Positions 8,915-18,528 of a DNA stretch of 64,000 nucleotides are shown in pieces; the stretch's first letter is position 1, and each line of letters starts with the position of its first letter. The stretch lies in contig JAJDVX010000003.1 in NCBI GenBank assembly GCA_022825895.1, positions 1-64,000 on the forward strand, written 5' to 3'. Below the pieces are notes generated by a model. That model saw only the letters and a program-made list of their open reading frames with translations. It ran no database searches and was not told where the DNA came from. This DNA comes from Chloroflexota bacterium (GTDB lineage Bacteria > Chloroflexota > UBA11872). A program made the position numbers and the translations under genes.

Positions 8915-10057
8915 ATGAGTGAACGGACCGTGTTGCGAATGGGCGTGGTGGGGGCGACGGGGCTCTTTGCGCCGACCTATCTGAATCCGGCCATCGACCT
9001 GCCGGAGCTGGAATTGCGTGCCATTGCCGCGCGACGGGCGGGGCCGCTGGCGGAGACCGCGGCGGCTTACGGGAATCCCGACACCCATACGGATTGGCGC
9101 GAGCTTGTGGCACGGGACGATCTGGACGTGGTGGCGATCGTGACCAGCAACGCGATGCATCACCCGGTGGCTATTGCCGCGCTGGCGTCAGGCAAGCACG
9201 TGCTGTGCGAGAAGCCGCTGGCGAACACGGCCGCGCAGTGCGCCGAGATGGTCGCAACAGCGGAACGCACCGGGTTGGGCCATGGCCTGGGGCACTACAT
9301 GCGGTTCGCGGAACCGATGCAGACGGTGCGGCGGCTGATCGACGACGAGGAGATCGGCGAGGTGCAGGCGATGTTCGGCCGCATCTGGCAGCCGCGCGCC
9401 CTGCACGAACCGGTGCAATGGTGGATGACCGAGGAGGAGTGCCCGGCCGGGTCGATCGGCCTGCTGGGCGTGCACCTGCTGGACCTGGCGCGCTACCTGA
9501 CCGGCAGCGAGATCACCGCGGTGTTGGGCCACCTGCCCATCGTGGTGCCGGAGCGGCCGGATATGGGTGACATTTCGCGAGTCGACGCCAACCGCTGGTC
9601 GGCCGAGAACCCGCAAGGCGTGGCCCCGGGAACGCCGATGGCGCAAGTGACGGCGAGCGACTTTGGGACGATTCACGGTGAGATGGCCTCGGGGGCGCTG
9701 TTCACATTCACCGCAGGGCAAACCACGTTTACGCGACCCGGGCCGACACCCGACGTGCAGGTGCATGGGTCGAAGGCGTCGGCGTTTGTGAGCTACTCAG
9801 GGGGCAACCGGCGGGCCGGCCAGGTGCGCCTGGTGCGCGGGGTCGACACCGAGGTGATCGACGTACCGGTACGGGTCCACGAGTCGCCGCGGGCGCAGAA
9901 CACGGCGATGTTCCGGGAGATTGTGATACCGGGTCTGCGGGCGCGTGCCGCCGGCGAAGCTGCACGGCTAGCCAGCTTTCACGATGGGCTGGCGGTGGCG
10001 CGGGCGGTGGACGCGGCGCGGGAGTCGGAGCGGGAGCGGGCGTGGGTGGCGGTGTAG
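8915..10057 (+). CDS. Gfo/Idh/MocA-family oxidoreductase
   Basis: A 380-residue NAD(P)-dependent sugar or inositol dehydrogenase. The N-terminal Rossmann domain opens with MGVVGATGLFAPTYL. The family block HVLCEKPLANTAAQCAEMV holds the conserved EKP lysine, followed by GHYMRFAEPM and an alpha/beta substrate domain. The substrate is unknown. It starts 12 nt after the pgsA stop, so it may be cotranscribed, though no functional link is evident. Two further members of the family lie at 57.5 and 58.9 kb. Confidence 0.9.
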   Translation: MSERTVLRMGVVGATGLFAPTYLNPAIDLPELELRAIAARRAGPLAETAAAYGNPDTHTDWRELVARDDLDVVAIVTSNAMHHPVAIAALASGKHVLCEKPLANTAAQCAEMVATAERTGLGHGLGHYMRFAEPMQTVRRLIDDEEIGEVQAMFGRIWQPRALHEPVQWWMTEEECPAGSIGLLGVHLLDLARYLTGSEITAVLGHLPIVVPERPDMGDISRVDANRWSAENPQGVAPGTPMAQVTASDFGTIHGEMASGALFTFTAGQTTFTRPGPTPDVQVHGSKASAFVSYSGGNRRAGQVRLVRGVDTEVIDVPVRVHESPRAQNTAMFREIVIPGLRARAAGEAARLASFHDGLAVARAVDAARESERERAWVAV

Positions 10058-10183
10058 CTGAAGATGAAGCGAGTCTCAATCTCGCCGAACTGAGGCCGGG
10101 CTCGATTCACCCAGATTCTCACCTCGTGTCCGCCACCGATTGAAGTTGCGCACTTGGGTTTGCGCGCCAGGTGAAATAGTCGA

Positions 10184-10226
10184 TTTACTCAGTCAATTGA
10201 GTAAAATTACTCAACCCCCTGAGTAA
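10184..10226. promoter_or_regulatory. Two phased palindromes upstream of the AAA/DUF4143 gene
   Basis: TTTACTCA-N6-TGAGTAAA (10184-10205) is followed by TTACTCA-N6-TGAGTAA (10207-10226). The spacer is the same length in both and the centres are 22 bp apart, about two helical turns. The second site ends 14 nt before the ATG at 10241. The arrangement suggests cooperative binding of a dimeric repressor. Confidence 0.6.
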
Positions 10227-10240
10227 ACAGTCATAGTTCG

Positions 10241-11431
10241 ATGCGATATGTCCGTCCGCAGGCCGACGACCTATTGGCTCGGCTGTGTGAGCCGCGACGG
10301 TTCATTCAGCTTGTGGCCGGCGCCCGACAGGTCGGCAAGACGACGCTGGTTGGGCAGGCGGCCGAGCGTTCGGGTCTGCCTCATCACACCGCCAGCGCCG
10401 ACGAGCCAGCCATGCGCGGCAGCGGGTGGCTGGCCGCTCAGTGGGAAACCGCGCGGCTACTGACGGATGGAAACGCCGCCTCGGATGCGCTCCTCGTACT
10501 GGACGAGATTCAGAAAATTCCGGATTGGCCGGAAACGGTCAAGCGCCTGTGGGACGAAGACACCCGGCGTGGGCGGCCGTTGCGGGTGGTGCTGCTGGGT
10601 TCCGCGCCACTGTTGGTCCAGCGCGGATTGACCGAGAGCCTGGCGGGTCGATTCGAGGTCCTGCGCCTCCCGCACTGGAGCTATTCCGAAATGCACGCCG
10701 CATTTGGATGGACGCTTGACCAGTACCTCTTTTACGGCGCCTACCCCGGGGCCGCGCCGTTGATTGGTCAGCATGATCGCTGGTCAAGCTACATCCGCGA
10801 TGCGTTGGTTGAAACGACGATTTCTCGCGACGTGCTGTTGCTCTCCCGGGTGGACAAACCAGCGCTGCTGCGACGGCTGTTCGAGTTGGGCTGCGCATAC
10901 TCGGGGCAAATCCTCTCGTACACAAAGATGACGGGCCAATTGCAGGAGGCTGGCAACACGACGACGCTGGCCCACTACCTGGACCTGCTGGCGGGCGCTG
11001 GAATGCTGGTTGGCCTGCAGAAATTCGCGGGGGGCGTGGTGCGACGGCGCGGATCCAGTCCGAAGCTGCAAGTTCTCAACACGGCGCTTATGACCGCACT
11101 CTCCGGCCTGTCGCTGGTCGAGGCCCGGGCCGACCGCGAGTTTTGGGGTCGGCTGGTGGAGTCGGCCGTGGGCGCTCACCTGGCGAACGCCGCGGCGGGC
11201 GGCGAGGTGGACGTTTTCTACTGGCGGGACCGGAACCGTGAGGTGGATTTCGTCGTGCACGCCGGACGGCGATTGGCCGCGATTGAGGTCAAAAGCGGGC
11301 GTGCGCGAAATGCACGTTCCGGACTGGACGCTTTTGCGACGTCGTTCCAGCCCGACCGCAGCTTGATCGTGGGCAGCGAGGGGATTGATCTCGAACAGTT
11401 CCTGGCGACACCGGTCGCGAACTGGATCTAG
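10241..11431 (+). CDS. AAA-family ATPase with DUF4143 domain
   Basis: A 396-residue protein of the AAA_14/DUF4143 group. Walker A is GARQVGKTT (27-35) and Walker B is LLVLDEI (84-90). The C-terminal DUF4143 region ends in a PD-(D/E)XK-like core (EVDFVV, then AIEVKSG). Family members are widespread in accessory DNA, often as single genes, and their role is poorly defined. The gene stands alone between unrelated neighbours and has paired palindromes at its promoter. Codon use is less G/C-biased at third positions than next door, consistent with transfer. Confidence 0.88.
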   Translation: MRYVRPQADDLLARLCEPRRFIQLVAGARQVGKTTLVGQAAERSGLPHHTASADEPAMRGSGWLAAQWETARLLTDGNAASDALLVLDEIQKIPDWPETVKRLWDEDTRRGRPLRVVLLGSAPLLVQRGLTESLAGRFEVLRLPHWSYSEMHAAFGWTLDQYLFYGAYPGAAPLIGQHDRWSSYIRDALVETTISRDVLLLSRVDKPALLRRLFELGCAYSGQILSYTKMTGQLQEAGNTTTLAHYLDLLAGAGMLVGLQKFAGGVVRRRGSSPKLQVLNTALMTALSGLSLVEARADREFWGRLVESAVGAHLANAAAGGEVDVFYWRDRNREVDFVVHAGRRLAAIEVKSGRARNARSGLDAFATSFQPDRSLIVGSEGIDLEQFLATPVANWI

Positions 11432-11487
11432 GCCCTGGTCGACCGGCTGCGTGACGGCACGGGCCAAGGTGCGGCCCTGCGGAAAGG

Positions 11488-13287
11488 TCAGGTGGCGTTG
11501 GGCATCGTGGAGGCGAGAACACCGGCTTCTCGCTCGGGTTCGGCGCTTTCGAGGCGCCAGCGGGCGCTGAGTTGTTGGCGGCGGACCATGTCGGCGTACC
11601 AGCCGCCCGCGGCCACGAGGTCGTCGTGGGAGCCGGCGGCGGCGACCCGGCCATCGCGCAACACGATGATGCGGTCGGCGCGGCGGACGGTGGCGAGGCG
11701 GTGGGCGATGACGAGGGTGGTGCGGCGGAGAGTCAGGCGGTCGAGGGCTTCCTGGATGAGGGCTTCGGTTTCGGCGTCGACCGACGAGGTGGCTTCGTCG
11801 AGGATGAGGATTGGGGCGTCTTTGAGGACGGCGCGGGCGATGGAGATGCGCTGCTGCTGGCCGCCGGAGAGGCGGACTCCGCGCTCGCCGATGCGGGAGT
11901 CGTAGCCGTTGGGCAGGCGCTCGGCGAATTCGTCCACGTTTGCGGCGCGGGCGGCCTCGAGGATTTCTTCCTCGGTGGCGCCGGGACGGCCGAAGGCGAT
12001 GTTGTCGCGGATGGTGCCGGCGAAGAGGAAGACGTCCTGCAGGACCAGCGAGATGTTGGAGCGCAGCCAGACGAGTGGCAAGTCGCGGACATCGGATCCG
12101 GCCACACGCACGGCGCCGTTGTTCACGTCGTAGAAGCGCGGAACCAGGTGGGCGCAGGTGGTTTTGCCGACGCCGGTGGGGCCGACGAGGGCGACCAGCT
12201 CGCCAGGGGCAGCGCGGAAGGAAACGTCTCGCAGGACCGTCTCCTCGGGCTCGTAGCGGAAGTCGACATTGTCGAAGTCGACCGACCACTCGGGTGATTC
12301 CGGCGCCGCCGCCCCGGGCTTGTCCGTCAGATCGGTCTGAATATCCAGCAGTTCCAGGACGCGTTCGGTGCTGGCCATGGCTTTCTGGATGTTCTCGCTG
12401 ATGGCGGCCAGCTGGATGACGGGCTGGTAGATCAGGCCGAGGTAGACGACGAAGACGAACAGGTCGGCCACCGGCACGATGCCGCGCAGGGTGAGGTCGC
12501 CGCCGACGGCCACGACCAGGATGAGGCCGAGGCCGGCGAGGAGTTCGATCATTCCGGCGGGAACCAGGGAGAAGAACTGCGCCTTCTGGATGTCGTCGCG
12601 GTAGCGCTGCCAGTCGCGCTGGACGATTCGCAGCTGCTCCCGCTCGCGGCCGAAGGCCTTGATGACGGCGTAGCCGGCTATTCCCTCGGTGACCGTGGCG
12701 GTGACCTTGGCCACGGATTCGCGCACTACACGCCAAGAGCTACGGATGTGCGGAAACAGGAACCGGCCGGCCACCAGAATGATGGGAATCGGCAAGAGCG
12801 CCAGCAGGGCCAATTGCCAGTTGATGATGAACAGCGCAATCAGCATGGCGGCCGGCAAGGCAATGGCAATGACGGTTTCGGGGATGCCGTGGGCGACGAA
12901 GTCCTCGACCGTTTCCACGTCGCCCACGGAACGCGACACCAACGAGCCCACGCGCCGGTCGGTGAAAAAGCGGTGGGGCAGCGTCTGGATGTGGCGGTAA
13001 AGGTTGACCATCATGGCCTGCTGCACGTTGTAGGCCGCCCAATGGGAGAGCAGGCCGTAGGTGTACCGAGCTGCGGCGCGCACCAGGTAGGCGCCCACCA
13101 GGGCCGCCACCACGACCAGCATGGCGTTCTCGGCGGTGGCGCCTTCGGCGTGCCAGATCAAGATCTGGCGGACGAACAACGGTGGCACCAGCCCGCTGGC
13201 CGTGAAGAGCAAGCCAGCCGCGACCGTGCCGATGAGCATGCTGCGCTCGGGGCGGGTGAAGCGTGACAACTGCCGGAGAAATCTCAC
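11488..13287 (-). CDS. ABC transporter, fused permease and ATPase (exporter type)
   Basis: A 599-residue half-transporter that would act as a dimer in the inner membrane, exporting a lipid, peptide or drug. The membrane domain has about six segments in residues 1-310. The nucleotide-binding domain has Walker A GPTGVGKTT (near 370), signature LSGGQQQR (near 473), Walker B ILILDEATSSVD and the switch histidine in VIAHRLATV. It is MsbA-like in layout, but the substrate cannot be read from the sequence. It is a single gene facing a VOC gene on the same strand. Confidence 0.93.
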   Translation of the reverse strand: MRFLRQLSRFTRPERSMLIGTVAAGLLFTASGLVPPLFVRQILIWHAEGATAENAMLVVVAALVGAYLVRAAARYTYGLLSHWAAYNVQQAMMVNLYRHIQTLPHRFFTDRRVGSLVSRSVGDVETVEDFVAHGIPETVIAIALPAAMLIALFIINWQLALLALLPIPIILVAGRFLFPHIRSSWRVVRESVAKVTATVTEGIAGYAVIKAFGREREQLRIVQRDWQRYRDDIQKAQFFSLVPAGMIELLAGLGLILVVAVGGDLTLRGIVPVADLFVFVVYLGLIYQPVIQLAAISENIQKAMASTERVLELLDIQTDLTDKPGAAAPESPEWSVDFDNVDFRYEPEETVLRDVSFRAAPGELVALVGPTGVGKTTCAHLVPRFYDVNNGAVRVAGSDVRDLPLVWLRSNISLVLQDVFLFAGTIRDNIAFGRPGATEEEILEAARAANVDEFAERLPNGYDSRIGERGVRLSGGQQQRISIARAVLKDAPILILDEATSSVDAETEALIQEALDRLTLRRTTLVIAHRLATVRRADRIIVLRDGRVAAAGSHDDLVAAGGWYADMVRRQQLSARWRLESAEPEREAGVLASTMPNAT

Positions 13288-13349
13288 GCCCGAAGCCTAG
13301 CGAGGTGAGGTTCGAGAGGCCAGTCGGGCCAGCGGTCCGCGAGTTCCGG

Positions 13350-13715
13350 TCAAGGGCCTTTCAGCCCAAACTCGTTCCCATCGGGATCGCGGAAGATTGC
13401 GAAGGTGCCCCAGGCCATGGACTGTGGCTCGCTGGAGAATTCCACCTCTGCGTCACGCAGCCGCGCGTGGGCGGCCCGGCAGTCGGCGCATTCGAAGACG
13501 ATGGAGGGCTTGCGCTCGGCCCAGTCCGGCATCATCGCCTTTGGGTAAATCACGAGGCGTGAGCCGGCTCCGGGCGGTGCGACTTCCAGCCAATCGCCCA
13601 TGCGGCCCATCGATTCGCGCCGCCGCAGCTCGAATCCCACCCGGTCCACCCAGAAGCGCAGGGCCGCTTCCTGGTCATCGACGTAGATTCCGACGGTTGC
13701 GATCCGATCGATCAT
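13350..13715 (-). CDS. VOC-superfamily (glyoxalase/bleomycin-resistance-like) protein
   Basis: A 121-residue single-domain VOC protein with two beta-alpha-beta-beta-beta halves. The first half opens with IATVGIYVDDQEAALRFW and the second ends with TFAIFRDPDGNEFGL, the usual metal-ligand and C-terminal signature. The ATG at 13715 has GGAGGAA nine bases upstream. It lies just before the ABC exporter on the same strand, so they may be cotranscribed. The substrate is unknown. Confidence 0.88.
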   Translation of the reverse strand: MIDRIATVGIYVDDQEAALRFWVDRVGFELRRRESMGRMGDWLEVAPPGAGSRLVIYPKAMMPDWAERKPSIVFECADCRAAHARLRDAEVEFSSEPQSMAWGTFAIFRDPDGNEFGLKGP

Positions 13716-13862
13716 TGCGTTTCCTCCAGAGTGCCGGGCGTACCGGATTCCAGTGTGCGTCGGACACTTGCGCAAGGCACCCAGAGCAACGCCGCTGTGC
13801 CCGGGCGACGGTCCCGATACGCGAGAATGCCAAGTATCGAATCCGGAGCTACCGGGAAACGC

Positions 13863-14192
13863 ATGGCCTACGACGAGGGATTGGCGCAGCGGATTCGCGA
13901 GGCGCTGGCGGACGCCGACGGGCTGAGCGAGCGGCGGATGTTTGGCGGGATTGCCTTCATGCTGCACGGGAACATGGCTGTGGGCATTTCGGGCGATGAG
14001 CTGATGGTGCGGGTAGGGCCGGAGGCTTATGAGGATGCGCTGGCAGAGCCGCACGCCCGGGTCTTCGACATGACCGGCCGGGTGATGCGGGGCTGGGTGG
14101 TGGTGGCCGCCGAGGGCATCGCAGACGACGCGGCGCTGGGCGAGTGGGTTCGGCGAGGCGCCAACTATGCGCGGTCGCTGCCGCCGAAGTAG
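13863..14192 (+). CDS. TfoX N-terminal-domain family protein
   Basis: A 109-residue protein containing only the TfoX N-terminal domain. The conserved block SERRMFGGIAFMLHGNMAVGI near residues 21-41 is clear, followed by GRVMRGWVVV. Proteobacterial TfoX regulates competence, but stand-alone domains like this are common elsewhere and have no proven role. An in-frame start further upstream (near 13731) would add residues with no family similarity. Confidence 0.85.
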   Translation: MAYDEGLAQRIREALADADGLSERRMFGGIAFMLHGNMAVGISGDELMVRVGPEAYEDALAEPHARVFDMTGRVMRGWVVVAAEGIADDAALGEWVRRGANYARSLPPK

Positions 14193-14321
14193 GGCGGGCG
14201 TGTACCTTAAGTCGGAGGCTGCCGAAGACTCTTCGGCCAGGCCCGAGGAAGTTCGCAGCGCGTCCCAAGGGCGGAGAGTCGCGCCGCCGCACGACCCACG
14301 AGGTTGGATTGGAGACTCCCT

Positions 14322-14771
14322 GTGAAGTACACCCGCGAGGTCGTGATCGACCTGCCGCGCGATCGCGTGATCGAGCTGTTCGACGACGCCGACAACCTGA
14401 CGAAGTGGCAGGAGGGCCTGCAGAGATTCGAGCACGTCAGCGGCGAGCCGGGACAGCCCGGCGCCAAGTCGCGCCTGGTGTACGACTACCGGGGGCGCAG
14501 CTTCGAGATGACCGAGACGATCACCGAGCGCAATCTGCCCGACGAGTTCTCCGGCATCTACGAGACCGACGGTGTCTGGAATCTGATGAAGAACCGGTTT
14601 GAGGAAGAAGGACCGGACCGCACGCGCTGGATCGCCGAGTCGGAGTTTCGCCCCCAGGGGATCAAGATGAAGCTGATGGCGATCCTTCTGCGACCGCTGT
14701 TCACTTCGAGGACGCTGAAGACCCTGCGCGACTTCAAGGCATTCGCCGAAGGCGAGGGTCGTGGGGACTAG
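14322..14771 (+). CDS. SRPBCC-fold protein, copy 1
   Basis: A 149-residue single-domain protein of the START/polyketide-cyclase-like fold. It begins KYTREVVIDLPRDRVIELF and continues with a beta-rich core and a long C-terminal helix. Such proteins bind small hydrophobic ligands. I chose the GTG at 14322 because it aligns with the ATG of the next, paralogous gene and has GGAG about 8 nt upstream. The two genes are clearly a tandem duplication. Confidence 0.82.
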   Translation: MKYTREVVIDLPRDRVIELFDDADNLTKWQEGLQRFEHVSGEPGQPGAKSRLVYDYRGRSFEMTETITERNLPDEFSGIYETDGVWNLMKNRFEEEGPDRTRWIAESEFRPQGIKMKLMAILLRPLFTSRTLKTLRDFKAFAEGEGRGD

Positions 14772-14810
14772 CGGCCGTCGGCGGCCACCTGGTTGGATTG
14801 GAGGCTATCC

Positions 14811-15260
14811 ATGAAGTACACCCGTGACGTTGTGATCGACCTGCCGCGCGATCGCGTGATCGAGCTCTTCATGAACCGAGACAACATGCCGAAGTGGCAG
14901 ACGGGGCTGAAGAGCTTCGAACACGTCAGCGGCGAGCCGGGGCAAGCGGGGGAGACCTCCCGGCTGGTGTACGAGCACCGCGGCCAGGACGTCGAGATGA
15001 TCGAAACGGTGACGTCGCAGAGCCTGCCTGACGCGCTGGCGGGCACCTACGAGACCGAAGGCGTGTGGAACTACATCAACAACCGATTCGTGGAAGAGGG
15101 GCCGAACCGCACGCGCTGGATTGCGGAGACGGAATTCCGCTTCTCCGACTGGAAGATGCTGCTCATGTCGATCGTCATGCGCTTCGCGTTCACCGGGCAG
15201 ACCAAGAAGACGCTGGGCGACTTCAAGACGTTCGCCGAGGGCGAGGGACGCGGGGAATAG
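14811..15260 (+). CDS. SRPBCC-fold protein, copy 2
   Basis: A 149-residue paralogue of the gene at 14322, with the same length and the same start KYTRDVVIDLPRDRVIELF and end KTFAEGEGRGE. The duplicated unit repeats with a 489-bp period and includes about 18 bases before the start codon (GGTTGGATTGGAG in both). The middle region has diverged most, so the two may bind different ligands. The substrate is unknown. Confidence 0.82.
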   Translation: MKYTRDVVIDLPRDRVIELFMNRDNMPKWQTGLKSFEHVSGEPGQAGETSRLVYEHRGQDVEMIETVTSQSLPDALAGTYETEGVWNYINNRFVEEGPNRTRWIAETEFRFSDWKMLLMSIVMRFAFTGQTKKTLGDFKTFAEGEGRGE

Positions 15261-15596
15261 CGGCCAGGCCAATCTGCGGTGGGCCGCTATGGGCCGCGAA
15301 GGTCACTACAAAGGGAACGTTCTGTCGACCACCGCGGCGGGTGGATACCGGCCGCGCTCGTGAGCACTCTCGTTGTGTGCCCCATAGCCGGCTGAATCTA
15401 CTTCGAGGCCTTCTGACGGGCCTAAACGGAAGGCGCCGAGACTGTCGGCTTGCCGGGCTCAGCCGGCGTCAGAGTCTCCGCCGTCCTGATCATGCTCATG
15501 CCGGCAACCATGCGCCTCACCTCTTGCCCCGGTGCAGCCAGTGATCCTGGGAAGAATGCGCGCCGTCGGAACGAGTGTTGGCCTACGGCGCGGGCG
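15261..15596. other. Gene-free stretch between convergent genes
   Basis: About 336 bases between the second SRPBCC gene and the end of the cation exporter gene on the other strand. I see no convincing reading frame, RNA gene or strong terminator in it. Confidence 0.5.
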
Positions 15597-16616
15597 TTAG
15601 TGGTTGTGGAGCGGCAGCCCATCATGTTCATGGGCGGATGTTCGATCGTTCGCGGCGCCTGCCTGATCGGCGGGGTCGACATGAATGACTGCCTCTCCCA
15701 GGTACGGGATGGCGTGGGCGAGCTCATGGGAGACGCGCTTCTCGAGTTCGTGCGCCTGCTTCAGCGAGAGGTCTTTGCTAGCCGTGAGATGCACCTCCGC
15801 GTGCAGGCGATGGCCAATCCATCGCGCACGTGACCGGGTTATGGCTTGCACGCCTTGTACGTGCAGGGCCTCGTGCTCCAAGTTGTCGAGTACTTCAGGG
15901 TCGACTCCGTCGAGCATGCGCCCAAATACCGTCTTGGCGGAGTCGTACACAATCTTCGCGATGAGTACGCTGATGCCGAGCCCCGCAATGGGGTCGGCAA
16001 TCGGAAAGCCCGCCCAGATTGCGATTGCGCCGGCTACGACGGCGAGGCTCGCGAGCCCATCCGTCCGGGCGTGGTAACCGTCGGCCACCAGCGCGGCGCT
16101 GTTAATTTCGCGCCCGACGCGGATGCGGAACAGCGCGACAGCCTCGTTACCGATGAAGCCTATGGCCCCGGCCGCGGCGACCGCCCACACCAGTTCAATG
16201 TCACGCGGGTTGAGCAGCCTGTCGATGGACTGGTAGGCGGCCACTATTGCGCTGGACAAGATTACGAGGACGATGACTGCTCCGGCCAGATCCTCGACCC
16301 TGCCGAAGCCATAGCCGAACCGCCTGGTTGGTACGCGGCGAGCAAACAGGAAGGCTATCCACAAGGGGACCGCCGTCAGCGCATCGCCGACGTTGTGAAT
16401 GGTGTCGGCCAGCAACGCCACGCTTCCGGACACTACGAAGACGGCTGCCTGGAGCACTGCGGTAATCGCCAGTCCCACGAATGACCACTTGATGGCCCAG
16501 ATGCCACGACTGGTCGTCGCAATGGACGGGTCGACTGCGCCATGCGTGTGGCTGTGCTTCTCGTCGTCCCCGTGATGGCGGTGATGGTGATGCATGGCGC
16601 TGAATCTAGCCCGCAT
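15597..16616 (-). CDS. Cation diffusion facilitator (zinc-type exporter)
   Basis: A 339-residue proton-coupled metal exporter of the inner membrane. It has six hydrophobic segments and a C-terminal cytosolic domain (about 230-310). The metal site shows HxxxD in the second helix (ADTIHNVGDAL) and HxxxD in the fifth (YHARTDGL), the pattern linked to zinc and cadmium. The N-terminus (MHHHHRHHGDDEKHSHTHG) and C-terminus (HEHDGLPLHNH) are histidine-rich and probably buffer metal. The start may be the ATG at 16616 or the one at 16595; neither has a good ribosome-binding site. Confidence 0.93.
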   Translation of the reverse strand: MRARFSAMHHHHRHHGDDEKHSHTHGAVDPSIATTSRGIWAIKWSFVGLAITAVLQAAVFVVSGSVALLADTIHNVGDALTAVPLWIAFLFARRVPTRRFGYGFGRVEDLAGAVIVLVILSSAIVAAYQSIDRLLNPRDIELVWAVAAAGAIGFIGNEAVALFRIRVGREINSAALVADGYHARTDGLASLAVVAGAIAIWAGFPIADPIAGLGISVLIAKIVYDSAKTVFGRMLDGVDPEVLDNLEHEALHVQGVQAITRSRARWIGHRLHAEVHLTASKDLSLKQAHELEKRVSHELAHAIPYLGEAVIHVDPADQAGAANDRTSAHEHDGLPLHNH

Positions 16617-16674
16617 GCGCAGCTCGTGGCTAACAGGAAGGCCTGGCCAGCGGGGCCTTGGCCGGCCGCGGTGG

Positions 16675-18528
16675 CTACTCCTCGTGGCCGGCGGTTGATT
16701 CCAGTTCGAGGGTGTAGGGCAACGCGCCGACGGGGAGGGGTTCGGGGCGCTCGGTGACGAAGTCTTCGAGATCGGTCTCCGATGGATCGACCCCGAGGTA
16801 TTCCAACGTGTCGGCGTACGGCAGGCCTCGGTCGGGGTCCCAGCCGCGTTCGCTGTAGTAGCCCTGGACGTAGGTGCGGACTTCGTCGCGCGGCAGGCGG
16901 TAGTCGCTGAGCGGTCCCTGGCGGATTGGTTGGTGCAGGCGCTCGGGCAGGCGGTCGTCCTCGGCGGTCATGCCTTCACGCAGGTTGAAAAGGCGCGCCA
17001 TCGTGAGGCCGCGCTCGAAGGTCTCGTGCAGTTCCTCGGGCGACATGTCCCAGCCGGTGGCGGCGTTGAGCAGTTCCAGCGCCTTGGTGTCGTCGTAGTC
17101 CAGGAACTGGCAGAGGCCCACGGTGTTGCGGACGGAGGTGCGCTTGAGACCGGCGCCGGTGTGGTCGCCGCCGGTGGGAGTGATGGGGTAGTTATCGCGC
17201 ATGTCCTTCATGGCCCGGGGGTCGTGCATGGCGACTTCGAGCCCCTTGACGTGGACGACGTAGTCCTCGGCGTCGCCGCCGATGGCACGGGCGGCGCGCA
17301 GGGCGCCTTCGGCGAGGAGATCGCCGATGCCGTCGCGGTAGGCGATCTTCTGGATCAGGTCCAGCAGGTCCTGCGCTGAGCCGAAGCGGAGCGGTTGTCC
17401 GTCCTCGTTGTGGTCGCGCAGGCGGCCCATCTCCTCCATTTCCATCGCCCAGGCAATGGTCGCGCCGGCGGAGATGCTGTCCATGCCCAGGAAGTTGAGC
17501 ATCTCGTTGCCCTTGCAGACCGCCATGATGTCGGTGACGCCGGTGTTGGTTCCGATGGCGGCCAGGGTTTCGTACTCGGGCCCACCGTACTTTGGACGAA
17601 CCTTGACCTTGGGCGTCTCGATCTTGACGCGCTTCTTGCAGCGCACGGAGCAGGCGAAGCAGCGGTCCATGTGGTCGATGACCTGGTCGCGCATGGCGAT
17701 GGCGTCGATGTTGGTGGCGCCGTCCAGTTGCCCATCGCGAAAGTTGTGGACGATGAGGTGGCCTTCGAGTTGCTTTGACTGCACCATTGCGCCGGTACCC
17801 CAGGTGTGCAGGCGGTGGTGCGAGCCACCCTCGGCGAGGGTCTCCCGCGCAACCCAGCGGGCCGTGTCCTTGACCGGTTCGCGGTCGGCCACCTGCACCC
17901 GGGCGCTGCCGCGGACGGCGATGGCCTTGAGGTTCTTGGAGCCCATGACGGCGCCAAGACCGGTGCGGCCGGCGACCTCGTTGAGGTCGTTGACGATGCA
18001 GGCGTAGCGGACGAGGTTCTCGCCGGCGGGTCCGATCTGGGTGACGCGGATCTGCTGGTCGCCGAGTTCCTCGCGGATTGCGGTTTCGACGGGACCGGTG
18101 ATCTTGCCCCAGAGGTGGGAGGCGTCGCGGAACTCGACCTCGTCGTCCTTGATCCAGAGGTAGACGGGCTCCGACGCTCGCCCCTGGATGACGATGCCGT
18201 CCCAGCCGGCTTGCTTGAGCTCTGAGCCCCAATAGCCGCCGGCTTCGGACTCGCCGAAGAGACCGGTGAGCGGCGACTTGGCGCCCACGCTGTGGCGGCC
18301 GGCGCCGGGCAGGGCCACCCCGGTGGTGGGTCCCATGGCGAAGACCAGCCGGTTGACGGGATCGAAGGCGTCGGCGCCGCGCGGCGTCTCGGTGAGCAGG
18401 TAGTGGGCGATGAAGTTGCGGCCGCCGAGGTGCTTGCGAAAGAAGGCGTCGCCGGGGCGCTCGGTCCAGCAGCGGCGCTCGGTCAGGTCCACGCGCAGGA
18501 TTCGGTTCTGGATCGCGGTTGGCGCCAT
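16675..18528 (-). CDS. Aldehyde:ferredoxin oxidoreductase (tungsten/molybdopterin)
   Basis: A 617-residue enzyme oxidising aldehydes to acids with ferredoxin as acceptor, through a tungsten- or molybdenum-bis-pterin centre and one 4Fe-4S cluster. The cluster ligands are CxxCxxxC (CFACSVRC, near residues 289-296) and a distant cysteine in GLCQFLD (near 470). The N-terminal pterin-binding domain has GGRNFIAHYLL and the family block AGRTGLGAVMGSKNLKAI. It overlaps by one base with the MoaD-like gene upstream (TGATG), so the two are coupled. The aldehyde substrate is unknown. Confidence 0.95.
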   Translation of the reverse strand: MAPTAIQNRILRVDLTERRCWTERPGDAFFRKHLGGRNFIAHYLLTETPRGADAFDPVNRLVFAMGPTTGVALPGAGRHSVGAKSPLTGLFGESEAGGYWGSELKQAGWDGIVIQGRASEPVYLWIKDDEVEFRDASHLWGKITGPVETAIREELGDQQIRVTQIGPAGENLVRYACIVNDLNEVAGRTGLGAVMGSKNLKAIAVRGSARVQVADREPVKDTARWVARETLAEGGSHHRLHTWGTGAMVQSKQLEGHLIVHNFRDGQLDGATNIDAIAMRDQVIDHMDRCFACSVRCKKRVKIETPKVKVRPKYGGPEYETLAAIGTNTGVTDIMAVCKGNEMLNFLGMDSISAGATIAWAMEMEEMGRLRDHNEDGQPLRFGSAQDLLDLIQKIAYRDGIGDLLAEGALRAARAIGGDAEDYVVHVKGLEVAMHDPRAMKDMRDNYPITPTGGDHTGAGLKRTSVRNTVGLCQFLDYDDTKALELLNAATGWDMSPEELHETFERGLTMARLFNLREGMTAEDDRLPERLHQPIRQGPLSDYRLPRDEVRTYVQGYYSERGWDPDRGLPYADTLEYLGVDPSETDLEDFVTERPEPLPVGALPYTLELESTAGHEE

